Source: Lewinella sp050633125 | GTDB taxonomy: Bacteria > Bacteroidota > Bacteroidia > Chitinophagales > Saprospiraceae | Assembly: GCF_050633125.1 (NCBI RefSeq) | Contig: NZ_JBOEFX010000065.1 | Coordinates: 50,436 to 114,435, forward strand | Direction: 5' to 3' | Length of the DNA: 64,000 nucleotides | In this document: piece after piece, positions 43,701 through 52,210 of the stretch | How positions within the stretch are numbered: position 1 is the first letter of the stretch | Layout of the letters: each line of letters starts with the position of its first letter | Position numbers and translations under genes: made by a program | The notes under the pieces: generated by a model | Database searches by the model: none | What the model was told of the DNA's origin: nothing | Seen by the model: only the letters and a program-made list of their open reading frames with translations

Positions 43701-43871
43701 AGGCGATTTTAAAACCTTGAAATCAAAGTTTTCGTAATTAGGTTTGTTACGGCCGAAGTACTGAGCCCCGGCTTCTGGTGAGGCAATGAAGAGTGCCAGA
43801 ACCATTGTGATTATTGATAATCGCATGAGAGGCAATTTTTTTATTTGGTTCAAAAGGGATAACATGTTCAA
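40716..43871 (-). CDS. Secreted gluzincin-type metallopeptidase fused to a TolB-like propeller and an outer-membrane barrel
   Basis: A 1051-residue exported protein (signal peptide ending near AGAQ, residue 37). Three parts follow. A peptidase MA-like domain has HELVH (His150, Glu151, His154) and a downstream Glu in WMVEGLAEYLS (Glu181 or Glu185). TolB/WD40-like propeller blades run from about 300 to 600 (ISPNGRYVIFLSEKD, WSPDRRTIVVTG, WSEDGSRLYFAT). The C-terminal 400 residues resemble an Omp85/D15-type beta barrel, with PWFIRGLNTAAGQE and the final FGLNLIPGW. The protein is probably anchored in the outer membrane with the peptidase and propeller on one face. Substrate unknown. Confidence 0.82.
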   Translation of the reverse strand: MNMLSLLNQIKKLPLMRLSIITMVLALFIASPEAGAQYFGRNKPNYENFDFKVLKSPHFELYHYLDNDAYIQNFVAQAEEWYWQHQAILHDTIKERNPFILYANHADFQQTNAIGGSIGVGTGGVTEAFKNRVIMPIAMSNQQTHHVLGHELVHAFQYNMIINGDSTSLRNLGNLPLWMVEGLAEYLSIGSVDAHTAMWMRDAVLHDDFPTLKELNNPKYFPYRYGQMFWVFVTGLKGDDIIAPFFEETAKYGFDAASKRVLGMGSDDLSKLWKNSIVDYYQKMIDGRTEQFPGKELISKENGGRLNIAPEISPNGRYVIFLSEKDVFGIDLFLAEARTGKVIRKVASSTRSGHIDDFNYIESSGTWSPNSQEFAYVGVAKGDNILLISDAETGKTTFEEPIPGVPAFSNPAWSPDRRTIVVTGLVNGQVDLYAFDIRTKKVTQLTDTPFSELHASWSEDGSRLYFATDESSMREDSRPFGKYHFNIAELDVVSGVVTNYPFFPGADNLNPEEDANGNIVFLSNRDGYRNLYRYDKATAEMVQLTDLITGVSGITHFSPAFSIDRKRNRLVYTYFSSQGYRIYQAEAEDLLTEVVDPMAVDMTAATLPKVNKRAPSIVDPLLASNTAGVDLNDSLSLQPAIYQSKFKLDYIGGGGGVGIGSNQTFGTTTGVAGGVDLMFSDILGNNQFFTSIAMNGELIDVGGVVAYINRKNRVNWGVSLSHQPFRSFNGSEIELRDTLFGTGGEPISLVDRQSLFETRIFQEQLGVFGQLPLSSTMRVELNANYSLYSGRLDRRDFYYQPNTYLLVGQERNKVDDIPGFQIGQVEAAWVSDNSSFGMAAPLNGHRYRVALGKYFDEYNFTSATVDFRKYEFVRPVSFAFRATHYGRYGGNSDQLFPQYLGYPWFIRGLNTAAGQEIFLGSGRDFDELTGSKILVSSFEVRLPFTGPEQLALIKSKALFSDFNLFIDGGIAWTRNDQLSGPIYTLDRNGEPLINPETGNPFVAYPEVKPIFTAGASLRINLFGALVVEPYYAVPLVKNTRGVFGLNLIPGW

Positions 43872-44211
43872 TCAAGCATATATAAAACGCTAGACGTCAT
43901 CACAAGATGTATAGGATGGGTACCCAATGCGTTAAACATTTCTTAAACTAAGGCCTCGCGCAAGCCTGAAGACATACCCTCCCTCCTTCTAAAACCATGA
44001 TAATCAGTGAATAGTTTGTCCCAATTGTTGCTAAAGCACTAAAATTCTTCTACATTTTCCCGACTAAATAGCTCCTGTAAGCGTTATTATCCAGAGCTTT
44101 GACGTCTCAATTACGAAATACCCCAAAACAGCACCCGCCAAATGGTGCAAATGCGGTATCTTAAGGATAGTGTCAAAGTGAAATGCTGAAAAAGCATAAA
44201 AGCCGAATGTT
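43872..44211. other. Divergent non-coding region
   Basis: About 340 bases between two divergent genes. I see no gene, RNA or clear repeat; presumably it holds the two promoters, but no convincing -33/-7 pair is visible. Confidence 0.4.
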
Positions 44212-44829
44212 ATGAAGTACCTAATTTTAAGTAGCCTGATCATCTTTTTTGGAACCAGCCTGACCGCTCAGGAAACAGGAGGCTACACCAGAGTAAATGA
44301 TCAGTACTACAAATACATGATTGATGATTGCGGAGACACCCTGATTGTCGCCAGCCTCGAAGGAATTTCAATTTCTTCCTTACGTGCATTTGAAAATGAG
44401 GATGACTATCGTCGCTATCGTCGCTATCGCCAGTATGCGCTCAAAGTTTACCCTTACGCCGTGCAAGCAATTCGTATTTTTAGAGAAACAGAATACGCCT
44501 TAAACAATCTCTCTAATCGAGAATCCAAGCGCTATATTCGTCAACTTCAAAGAGAACTAAAAGATGAATTTGCCGACCCTCTCAAAAATCTGAGTAAAAC
44601 ACAGGGGTTAATCCTCATCAAAATGATTGAGCGGGAACTCGACACCCCCATGTATGAACTGATTAAAGATTTACGGGGTGGGATAACGGCTACCTACTGG
44701 AATACGATGGGTAAACTCTTTGGCCACAGTATCAAGGATGGCTATATCAAAGGTGAAGATCGGATTTTGGACGCGGTTCTTGATGACTTTAATGTATCCT
44801 ATGATGTCCCCGCAGCTGCCGGCAACTAA
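44212..44829 (+). CDS. DUF4294 domain-containing protein
   Basis: A 205-residue protein with a signal peptide (cleavage near LTAQ) and a DUF4294 domain: YYKYMIDDCGDTLIVASLEG, the YRRYRQYALKVYPYAVQA block and the RLDTPMYELIKDLRG-like segment (RELDTPMYELIKDLRGGITA). DUF4294 proteins are restricted largely to Bacteroidota and have no known biochemical role; export suggests an envelope function. The gene is followed 46 bases later by the IS4-family element, which may have separated it from an original downstream neighbour. Confidence 0.92.
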   Translation: MKYLILSSLIIFFGTSLTAQETGGYTRVNDQYYKYMIDDCGDTLIVASLEGISISSLRAFENEDDYRRYRRYRQYALKVYPYAVQAIRIFRETEYALNNLSNRESKRYIRQLQRELKDEFADPLKNLSKTQGLILIKMIERELDTPMYELIKDLRGGITATYWNTMGKLFGHSIKDGYIKGEDRILDAVLDDFNVSYDVPAAAGN

Positions 44830-44875
44830 CCACTAAAAAAGTCGTTGGTATTGATTTTCTACACTAAACACATAA

Positions 44876-46323
44876 AAACATGAGTCATCCCGAATTTTAG
44901 TCGGTTTTGACAAAAAAGGCCTTTTGAGTAAATTCGAGGAGTAACCACACTTCAAGAACAACTCAAAAGGCCTATGTTTTTAGAGATACTACAAAGTAAG
45001 TCAAAGTCTACCAGTGTTCAAAATGCGAGTTCCTTTTTATTAAACCAAATAGATCGCTACACTTGTGATTTTCGTCATCAATTAGACGAGCAGATTGATA
45101 AACGTTTAGTACGAACCTTTTTTGATTTATTCGTGACTATTCTCTTGTTTAGAGATCGCGCAATGGGCTTGTTGCTCAGCGAGTTAGGTGGCTATGTATG
45201 TGGAATGGATCATGCCCCTGCTGGTACTAAACGAATAAGCAATCTCCTTCGTAGTAAAAAGTGGTCATCCGATTTGATTGATGATTTCTTATTTAATCGT
45301 TGCGTCAGTCGGGTGAAATCCTTGTGTCTGGAGGGTAAACGCCCACTGATGTTATGGGACGATAGCTGTATTGAAAAACACGAAAGTTGGTTTTCCGAAG
45401 GCCTTTGTAGTGTATTTAGCAGTAAAGCAAAAAGGCTGACTAGAATAAGACCGGGCTATTATGACCCTCCTTCTAAACGTATTTGTGTTCCTGGATTTAA
45501 CTGGACAGGTGTTTTCCTATCTCATTTAGGTGGAGTTCCTAGTGTATGTCAAATGACTTGGTGGACGACACGAGGTAAGCACAAAGAAGACCCTGACAAT
45601 ATTATTTTTAATTTGCTACGAAAGATAAGTCAACAAGTAGGAAACGCCGTACTTCATGTCTTTGATCGGGGATATGCTAATGAGAAAATGCTTCGATACC
45701 TCTTCACTTTTGAGCAACATTTTGTTATTCGATGGAAGAAAAACCACCTACTGAATCACGCTATAAAAGGAACTAAGAAAACACATCTATTATCACGGTC
45801 TTTCAAAGGAGTACGCAGTAAAATAGTGCAGGACAAAAACCGCAAGAAACTCAAGAAAGTCTCTATCGCATGGGCTGCTGTAAATCACCTCGAATACTCT
45901 GATAATCAGCTGTATTTAATCATTGTAAGGGATAAGCACAATTACAATGGCCCTATGTATTTACTCACCTCCTTACCTATTGAAACAGCTGCTCAAGCAT
46001 GGGAGGTCATGTTTAGTTATATGCACCGATGGGAAGCAGAACAAGGCTTTCGATTCTGTAAATCAGAACTAGCTATGCAATCTCCTCGATTGTGGTTTTG
46101 GGATAATCGAATGAAGTTAATGGCTATTGTCATGTTAGTCTACGACTTTTTACTTAGCATTCTCACAAACTGGGGAAGTTGGATAAACCTATTCTTTCGA
46201 CGATGGTGCCATAGAACAGGAGAGCGGTACCGAAATGCTTCGATACCGCTCTACAGGTTACGTCTTGCCATTCATCATTGTCTGGCTTCCCTGTTTTATC
46301 AAAATTCGGGATGACTCATGTTT
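44876..46323 (+). mobile_element. IS4-family insertion sequence
   Basis: About 1.45 kb bounded by perfect 23-bp inverted repeats, AAACATGAGTCATCCCGAAT plus TTT (44876-44898) and its complement (46301-46323), enclosing one intact transposase gene. No clear target duplication flanks it. It sits in the gap between the DUF4294 gene and the skp-like gene and interrupts no coding sequence. A 26-bp piece of the same end recurs at 60964-60989. Confidence 0.93.
44974..46314 (+). CDS. IS4-family transposase
   Basis: A 446-residue DDE transposase. The first Asp is in MLWDDSCIEKH, the second in HVFDRGYANEKM, and the catalytic Glu lies in YMHRWEAEQGFRFCK, which fits the Y-(2)-R-(3)-E-(6)-K signature of the IS4 family exactly. 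The N-terminal 120 residues form the DNA-binding region. The frame is intact from ATG to stop and ends six bases before the TIR tip region, so the element may still be active. It cuts and pastes the element between its terminal repeats. Confidence 0.95.
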   Translation: MFLEILQSKSKSTSVQNASSFLLNQIDRYTCDFRHQLDEQIDKRLVRTFFDLFVTILLFRDRAMGLLLSELGGYVCGMDHAPAGTKRISNLLRSKKWSSDLIDDFLFNRCVSRVKSLCLEGKRPLMLWDDSCIEKHESWFSEGLCSVFSSKAKRLTRIRPGYYDPPSKRICVPGFNWTGVFLSHLGGVPSVCQMTWWTTRGKHKEDPDNIIFNLLRKISQQVGNAVLHVFDRGYANEKMLRYLFTFEQHFVIRWKKNHLLNHAIKGTKKTHLLSRSFKGVRSKIVQDKNRKKLKKVSIAWAAVNHLEYSDNQLYLIIVRDKHNYNGPMYLLTSLPIETAAQAWEVMFSYMHRWEAEQGFRFCKSELAMQSPRLWFWDNRMKLMAIVMLVYDFLLSILTNWGSWINLFFRRWCHRTGERYRNASIPLYRLRLAIHHCLASLFYQNSG

Positions 46324-46359
46324 GTTTTGAAGCACCCTGAGATTCAAGGCATTCTTTCT

Positions 46360-46875
46360 TTACTCTTCTATGCCCAATTTGGCTTTCACCAAAGGCATGA
46401 TATCTACTGCTTCCTGAGCATACATAATAGCACCATAAATACTGGTGTCAAAAATCATCAAAAAACCATTCTCTTTAGCAACTTCGTCAATTGCCGCCTG
46501 AGCACGCTCTACGATTGGCGCTAGCATTTCATTGCGCTTCTGGCCAATCGTATTGATGATCACCTGCTCATAATTTTGGATTTCCAACTGACGCTTTTCC
46601 AACGCGGCTTGCTGTGCTTGTTGCTTGACCGGCGTCAAGCCTCCTCCTTGCACCGCTTTCACAAAAGCCGTGGCATCACGCTGGAACTGTTGGGCCATCG
46701 TTTCTCCGGTAGCCACCATGGTCGCTTGCATAATTTCCAGGCTATCATTCGCAGCAACAGCCTCCGGCATCTGAGCGATAAGGTTACCCAAATTGAGATG
46801 ACCGTAACGGTCTTGTCCTTGTAAACTAATGAGGCTGACGATAAGTACAGCACTAAGTAATATTATCTTCTTCAT
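46360..46875 (-). CDS. OmpH/Skp-family periplasmic chaperone
   Basis: A 171-residue protein starting at ATG 46873-46875 (MKKIILLSAVLIVSLISLQG, signal peptide). The upstream in-frame ATG at 46953 would put a non-signal extension in front. The mature part begins with the strand YGHLNLGNLIAQMPE, has a long helical arm (about 55-125), and ends in the second strand ENGFLMIFDTSIYGAIMYAQ, the OmpH/Skp plan. Skp-like proteins hold unfolded outer-membrane proteins in the periplasm. TACCTTTG on the minus strand at 46900-46907 is a likely -7 box. Confidence 0.88.
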   Translation of the reverse strand: MKKIILLSAVLIVSLISLQGQDRYGHLNLGNLIAQMPEAVAANDSLEIMQATMVATGETMAQQFQRDATAFVKAVQGGGLTPVKQQAQQAALEKRQLEIQNYEQVIINTIGQKRNEMLAPIVERAQAAIDEVAKENGFLMIFDTSIYGAIMYAQEAVDIMPLVKAKLGIEE

Positions 46876-46981
46876 AGGTAGTTTCAATTTTATCGAGCGC
46901 AAAGGTACGCTTTTCCGAGATTGTGGGAAATAGGCGATGTGAAAACAGTTCATTTACTTAAAAAATTGCGCTCTTCAACAA

Positions 46982-47027
46982 AAATAATTGCAATTATTTG
47001 TTTTTAAAACAAAAGTGTTTAAATTTG
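46982..47027 (+). promoter_or_regulatory. Promoter of the glucosaminidase gene with an overlapping 18-bp palindrome
   Basis: TTTG (46997-47000), a 19-base spacer and TAAATTTG (47020-47027) match the phylum's -33/-7 promoter. A perfect 18-bp palindrome, AAATAATTGCAATTATTT (46982-46999), overlaps the -33 element and is a good operator candidate. The start codon lies 25 bases after the -7 box. Confidence 0.7.
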
Positions 47028-47051
47028 TTCTAAATTCAAACATATAGTGTC

Positions 47052-47807
47052 ATGAAGCCTTACGAAAACCTCACCCCTGCCAGACTAAAAGCCTCCTTTG
47101 AACTGTATTGGAAAAACTTTGAAGACTGGTTTCGCCGCCGCTGGCTGGGCATGTGCGCCTTATTACTATTGGCATGGATGGTAACTCATAAAGATATATC
47201 CATCAACTTTTCTATGCAAAAAGGGGAAGGTGGTTTTTTGACAACGACCTCACAATCTCTCTTTTTTGATCCATTTGAAGATGATGCAGTACAAGCCCAA
47301 AATGTTTCTTTGCATCATTCTGAAACCAATGAATCCAACCTCACCCCCGCACAACGAGAGAAACGCCGCAAGCAATTGGCCTATGTTAGCACTTATCAAA
47401 CATTAGCGGCTAAAGAAATGAGCACCTATCGTATTCCATCTAGCATCACCCTTGCTCAAGGGTTACTGGAGAGCAATGTTGGCGAAAGCCGACTCGCCAG
47501 GGAAAACAACAATCATTTTGGCATTAAATGTTTCTCAAAGAGATGTGCTAAAGGACATTGTACAAACTTCAACGATGATCACCACAAAGACTTTTTCCGA
47601 AAGTTTCAGACGGTAGAAGAAAGCTTCGCCGCTCACAGCAAACTCCTACAAAAGGATCGTTATCAAAAGCTTTTCCGCTTGAAGACGACTGACTACAAAG
47701 GCTGGGCAAGAGGATTGAAAAAAGCGGGTTACGCTACAGATCCGCGGTATGCTGATAAACTGATCCGAATTATTGAAGACCTGGAACTTTATCAATACGA
47801 CGTTTAA
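47052..47807 (+). CDS. Glucosaminidase-domain peptidoglycan hydrolase
   Basis: A 251-residue protein with an N-terminal transmembrane anchor (about 33-50) and a C-terminal GH73-type glucosaminidase domain: SITLAQGLLESNVGESRLAR with the catalytic Glu, NNNHFGIKC, and later YATDPRYADKLIRII. The domain hydrolyses the glycan strand of peptidoglycan, as in FlgJ. Four Cys/His in CFSKRCAKGHC may form a structural site. It has a well-defined promoter and is divergent from the skp-like gene. Confidence 0.9.
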   Translation: MKPYENLTPARLKASFELYWKNFEDWFRRRWLGMCALLLLAWMVTHKDISINFSMQKGEGGFLTTTSQSLFFDPFEDDAVQAQNVSLHHSETNESNLTPAQREKRRKQLAYVSTYQTLAAKEMSTYRIPSSITLAQGLLESNVGESRLARENNNHFGIKCFSKRCAKGHCTNFNDDHHKDFFRKFQTVEESFAAHSKLLQKDRYQKLFRLKTTDYKGWARGLKKAGYATDPRYADKLIRIIEDLELYQYDV

Positions 47808-47816
47808 AACAAACAT

Positions 47817-48407
47817 CTATGGTTTTATCGGATACAACCCTATCCGGCGACCAACACACTGTATTGCTGCTCGCAATGCTTCCTGCTGCTCGTCATTAAG
47901 CATCAGGGTACGGTTTTGATTTTCATACTCTACCCTAATTTGAGCGATCTTATGGTAAGCCAATTTGTAGTAATAATCCAATGGAATCGGACAAGTATGC
48001 TGGTAAACCCGCATATTGATAGTCCGATCAAACTCTCCTTCATCGGGGATATTATAAAAACCTATGACTGAATCATCATCCAGCAAAAGCTTCACATTCA
48101 TACCTGGCTTAATGGGCTGAAGTTTATACTCTGGTAAGACAAGATTGAAAAAGAAGCTACTGATACTGTCGTTTTCAGAATACAACAAAATAGCTTCTGC
48201 CTCTTCGATTATTTTCGGACCATCCTCTAACTCGTATCTACTAGGAATCAGATAACCTAATGCTACGACCTGCGAACCAATCGTACGTAAACTATCAAAA
48301 GGATCTACTTCGTCAAAAGCGATTGCGCATTTAACGTCACCCTGCGCAAAAGCAGGTGTCAGAAGGAATAGAAAGGCAGAAAAAATCAGTAACAATGACT
48401 TAGCCAT
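47817..48407 (-). CDS. Exported protein of unknown function
   Basis: A 196-residue protein starting at ATG 48405-48407 (MAKSLLLIFSAFLFLLTPAF, signal peptide with cleavage near AFAQ). The first frame start at 48452 is upstream of a plausible promoter region and is rejected. The mature part has two cysteines near its ends (KCAIAFDEVDPFDS and HTCPIPLDYYYKLAYHKI, plus a late Cys), with no recognised domain. It is convergent with the glucosaminidase gene, with only 9 bases between stops. CAAAGGTA at 48430-48437 is its candidate -7 box on the minus strand. Confidence 0.7.
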   Translation of the reverse strand: MAKSLLLIFSAFLFLLTPAFAQGDVKCAIAFDEVDPFDSLRTIGSQVVALGYLIPSRYELEDGPKIIEEAEAILLYSENDSISSFFFNLVLPEYKLQPIKPGMNVKLLLDDDSVIGFYNIPDEGEFDRTINMRVYQHTCPIPLDYYYKLAYHKIAQIRVEYENQNRTLMLNDEQQEALRAAIQCVGRRIGLYPIKP

Positions 48408-48503
48408 AGAAAATTTATATTTTACAACACAAAGGTAAGTAACCAAGAGCAACTAGTTTTTCTAACTTTGGGTTTGAATATTTACTAAGTAGCATTTTAA
48501 AGC

Positions 48504-50633
48504 ATGACTTACAGCTCACCTGTACAAAAAGAACTGGTTGCCCGCTCCAAAGCTTATCTGGAAGGTGACGCCACGCTGCTGGCGCAATCTCCCGCTATTC
48601 GTAACGCCCAATTACGTGAAATGATTGTTTTTCACGAATGGCGATACTATATACACAACGACCCAGTACTTAGTGACTTCGAGTACGACCAGCTGTACAA
48701 AATGCTGGAAGCACTGGAAAAAGATCACCCGGAATTCATCACCGCTGATTCACCTACCCAACGGGTATCTAGTGATGTAAGCAACGATTTCCCTACCGTT
48801 CCTCACCTTACCCCCATGCTGTCGCTTGCGAATAGTTATAACGCAGAGGATTTACTGGAGTTTGACCAGCAGGTAAAACGAATGCTGAACATGGCAGAAG
48901 ACGAGGATATCGTTTATGCCGTAGAACCTAAATTTGACGGTGGAAGCGTTGCCCTTGTTTACGAAAACGACCAACTTGTAAGGGCTGCTACCCGAGGTAA
49001 CGGTCAGGAAGGAGAAGAAATGACCGCCAACGCAAGGGCTATTCGCTCTGTGCCGTTAAGTGCTTCCTTCAGTGATTTAAACATCTCTAAAGTAGAGCTG
49101 CGTGGTGAAGTACTCATCAGAAAAGACAAGTTTGAGGCTATCAACAAGAAACGGGCAGCAGAAGGGATAAGCTTATTTGCTAACCCTCGCAATACAGCTA
49201 CTGGCGGGCTACGAATGAAAGACCCCAGAGAAGTTGCTGACCGTAATTTAGAGGCTTTTCTTTACACCCTTGGCTATGCTACGAATGACGCCGGTGAAAA
49301 TAAGCTTGACGCTATCCCTACTCACTATGAAAGCTTAGACCTACTGGAGAAACTAGGCTTCAAAGTACCAATTGATGGCAAAGAACGCAAGCTCTGCAAA
49401 AACATTCAGGAGGTCATTGAGTTTTGTACAACCTGGGAAAACGGTCGTGAAGCCTATGCCTACGAAGTAGATGGCATGGTTGTAAAGGTAAACGACAGAA
49501 CCCTTCAAGAGCGAGCTGGGCACACCAGCCATCACCCTCGTTGGGCCATTGCCTATAAATTTGCGGCCAAGCAAGCGACAACGAAACTAGATGCCGTAGA
49601 ATACCAGATTGGCAAAATTGGCTCTATCACCCCCGTAGCTAAAGTTGCGCCCGTATCTTTAGCAGGCGTGACGATCTCTTCTATCTCCTTACACAATGAA
49701 GATTTTATTTCCGAAAAGGACCTACGCCTGGGCGATACCGTATTGATTGAGCGTGCCGGTGATGTTATCCCCTACATCGTCAAAGCACTTGATGATCTAC
49801 GGGATGGAAGTGAACAAACTATCATTTTCCCCGACAAATGTCCATCTTGCTCTACGCCGCTGATACGGGAAGAAGGAGAAGCAGCCTGGCGTTGCCCTAA
49901 CTACGAATGCCCGGCGCAAGTACTACAGCGGATTATTTTCCATGTTTCTAAGCCTGCGATGAATATCGATGGGCTGGGCCGCTCCATTGTTGAGCGTTTT
50001 ATGGAACAAGGTTGGGTGAAAACATTGCCAGACATTTATCGACTGGACTATGAACAAATCGCCCAACTAGAAGGTTTTGGGGCCAAATCCGCGACCAACT
50101 TAAGAGCTGCTATCGAGGAAGCCAAACAAAACCCTATCTACCGTCTTTTGCACAGTTTAAGTATCCATCACCTTGGCAAAAAGATTTCAAAACTACTGGC
50201 TGCAGAACTTGAGCATGTCTTACAACTAAAAGACTGGACCTACGATGACTATGTACACATCAAAGATGTAGGGCCTACCGTGGCAGAAAACGTTAGTGCC
50301 TATTTTGCTGATCCTGCAAACATCGCCATGTTGGAAGAGCTGGAAGCATTAGGGGTAAACCTTACGGCTACCGAAGCCGACCAACCCGTGGCAGCCGTCA
50401 CAGAAGGTCCTTTTTTAGGAAAGACAATCCTTTTCACAGGAAAGCTTTTACAAATGAGTCGTAAGGAGGCCCAGGAAAAGGCCGTTGCTGCTGGGGCTAA
50501 AAATATCAGTGCCGTAAGTGGCAACCTTGATATTTTAGTCGTCGGCGAAAAGGCAGGCTCAAAACTGAAGAAAGCACAGGCACTTGGCACCGTAGAGATT
50601 ATGACTGAGGACGAATTCTTAGCACAGGTCTAA
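48504..50633 (+). CDS. ligA: NAD-dependent DNA ligase LigA
   Basis: A 709-residue LigA in the usual domain order: Ia domain with EWRYYIHNDPVLSDFEYDQL, adenylation domain with the lysine motif EPKFDGGSVAL, OB fold (KIGSITPVAKVAPVSLAG), C4 zinc finger (CPSC and CPNYECPAQ), helix-hairpin-helix repeats (INIDGLG-like MNIDGLGRSIVERFMEQG) and a C-terminal BRCT domain (LGKTILFTGKLLQMSRKEAQ). It seals nicks in DNA with NAD. TAACTTTG at 48463-48470 is a candidate -7 box. Confidence 0.98.
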   Translation: MTYSSPVQKELVARSKAYLEGDATLLAQSPAIRNAQLREMIVFHEWRYYIHNDPVLSDFEYDQLYKMLEALEKDHPEFITADSPTQRVSSDVSNDFPTVPHLTPMLSLANSYNAEDLLEFDQQVKRMLNMAEDEDIVYAVEPKFDGGSVALVYENDQLVRAATRGNGQEGEEMTANARAIRSVPLSASFSDLNISKVELRGEVLIRKDKFEAINKKRAAEGISLFANPRNTATGGLRMKDPREVADRNLEAFLYTLGYATNDAGENKLDAIPTHYESLDLLEKLGFKVPIDGKERKLCKNIQEVIEFCTTWENGREAYAYEVDGMVVKVNDRTLQERAGHTSHHPRWAIAYKFAAKQATTKLDAVEYQIGKIGSITPVAKVAPVSLAGVTISSISLHNEDFISEKDLRLGDTVLIERAGDVIPYIVKALDDLRDGSEQTIIFPDKCPSCSTPLIREEGEAAWRCPNYECPAQVLQRIIFHVSKPAMNIDGLGRSIVERFMEQGWVKTLPDIYRLDYEQIAQLEGFGAKSATNLRAAIEEAKQNPIYRLLHSLSIHHLGKKISKLLAAELEHVLQLKDWTYDDYVHIKDVGPTVAENVSAYFADPANIAMLEELEALGVNLTATEADQPVAAVTEGPFLGKTILFTGKLLQMSRKEAQEKAVAAGAKNISAVSGNLDILVVGEKAGSKLKKAQALGTVEIMTEDEFLAQV

Positions 50634-50674
50634 GGAAAAAGCCTTAATTTTGCGGTTCGAACTAAAATCAGATC

Positions 50675-52018
50675 ATGGCCACGCCACGTACGGTTGCCTT
50701 TCATACTTTGGGCTGTAAGCTCAACTATTCGGAAACATCGGCCATTGGCCGCCAGTTTGAGGATGCCGGTTATGGAGCTGTTCCATTTAAGGATGGCGCT
50801 GACATCTACGTGATCAATACTTGTTCGGTAACAGATTTTGCAGATAAGAAATGTCGCAATGTAGTGCGTCGTGCTTTACGCAAAAACGAACACGCCAAAG
50901 TGGTGGTCGTTGGTTGCTATGCCCAGTTAAAGCCACAGGAAATTGCTGATATCCCAGGAGTAGATCTAGTCTTAGGTGCTTCCGAAAAATTTCGGATTCT
51001 TGACTACATCGATGATATCAGTCAAGCACCAGGCAAAGGCATGGTGAAAGCCGGAGAGGTAAAAGAAGCTAAAGACTTTATTCATGCCTTTAGTTTTGGA
51101 GACCGTACCCGGTCTTTCTTGAAAGTACAAGACGGATGTGATTACAAATGTTCTTTTTGCACCATCCCGCTAGCGCGGGGCAATAGTAGAAGTAATACGG
51201 TAGAAAGTGTTGTCGCCAATGCCCGCGAAATTGCCAAAATGGGAACCCGCGAAGTAGTCCTGACCGGCGTAAACATCGGCGATTTCGGCAACGGCACCGA
51301 AGTTATTGAAGGGACCCGCCCCAAAAAAGAAGCCCTATTTATCGACCTTATTCGCGAATTGGATAAAGTCGAAGGAATTGAGCGGTTCCGGATATCGAGT
51401 ATCGAACCCAATTTATGTACCGAAGAAATCATTGAATTCGTTGCGCAATCACAGCGTTTCGCTCCCCATTTCCATATCCCGTTACAATCAGGCAACAACA
51501 AGCAACTCCAGGCCATGCGTCGCCGTTACAAGCGAGAACTGTACGCTGAGCGAGTGGCGCTCATCAGGAAGCACCTTCCTCATTGCTGCATTGGGGTAGA
51601 TGTGATTGTTGGCTTCCCCGGAGAAACCGAAGCCGATTTTCTGGAGACTTACAATTTCATCAATAGCTTGGACATTAGCTATCTCCACGTCTTTACTTAC
51701 TCTGAGCGAGCCAATACCCCTGCAGCTGAATTGCCAGAGGTCGTACCTATGCAAGAGCGCCGTCGGAGAAATCAAATGCTCAATATTTTGAGCGAAAAAA
51801 AGAAGCGTAGTTTCTATGAATCCCAGCTCGGAAACACACGCAACGTTTTACTTGAAAAAGGCAAACAAAGTGGGCGATTAACCGGCTTTACTGACAATTA
51901 TGTCAAAGTAGATGTGCCTTTAGAAGCTACCTGGATCAATCACGTTGTTCCAATGCAACTGCGTACGATTAATGCAGATGGCTTGGTTAATGCCGACCTT
52001 CACTCTACACTCGTTTAG
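50675..52018 (+). CDS. mtaB: tRNA (N6-threonylcarbamoyladenosine(37)-C2)-methylthiotransferase
   Basis: A 447-residue MtaB-type radical SAM methylthiotransferase. The N-terminal domain has FHTLGCKLNYSETSAI and two more cysteines (NTCSVTDFADKKC and VVGCYAQ) for one [4Fe-4S] cluster; the radical SAM core has CDYKCSFCTIPLARG (CxxxCxxC). A C-terminal TRAM-like domain follows. It converts t6A37 to ms2t6A in tRNA reading ANN codons. TAATTTTG at 50645-50652 is a -7-like box, so it may be transcribed separately from ligA, 41 bases upstream. Confidence 0.96.
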   Translation: MATPRTVAFHTLGCKLNYSETSAIGRQFEDAGYGAVPFKDGADIYVINTCSVTDFADKKCRNVVRRALRKNEHAKVVVVGCYAQLKPQEIADIPGVDLVLGASEKFRILDYIDDISQAPGKGMVKAGEVKEAKDFIHAFSFGDRTRSFLKVQDGCDYKCSFCTIPLARGNSRSNTVESVVANAREIAKMGTREVVLTGVNIGDFGNGTEVIEGTRPKKEALFIDLIRELDKVEGIERFRISSIEPNLCTEEIIEFVAQSQRFAPHFHIPLQSGNNKQLQAMRRRYKRELYAERVALIRKHLPHCCIGVDVIVGFPGETEADFLETYNFINSLDISYLHVFTYSERANTPAAELPEVVPMQERRRRNQMLNILSEKKKRSFYESQLGNTRNVLLEKGKQSGRLTGFTDNYVKVDVPLEATWINHVVPMQLRTINADGLVNADLHSTLV

Positions 52019-52151
52019 GCCCATAGGAACCGTATTTAACCAAATAATTGGATGCCAGATTACCGTCATTTTCCAACTTTTTGGCCCTCTTTTCCCTTAT
52101 ATTCCGTACTTTCAGCATTTTATATAGCAGCCCTCGCCACGTAAAATATAC

Positions 52152-52171
52152 TACGAGAATTCCTTCTCGTA
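52152..52171 (+). promoter_or_regulatory. Hairpin upstream of the desaturase gene
   Basis: TACGAGAA (52152-52159) and TTCTCGTA (52164-52171) form a perfect 8-bp stem with a four-base loop, 40 bases before the desaturase start. It is not followed by a strong T run; it may be a regulatory element or a weak terminator for mtaB. Confidence 0.35.
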
Positions 52172-52210
52172 CTTTATAGTAGATTGTACTGGCGACAGAT
52201 CATCAAACTT

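Noticed and set aside
44876..46323. IS interrupting a functional gene
   Set aside because: Both neighbouring genes (DUF4294 and Skp-like) are complete, so the insertion is intergenic.
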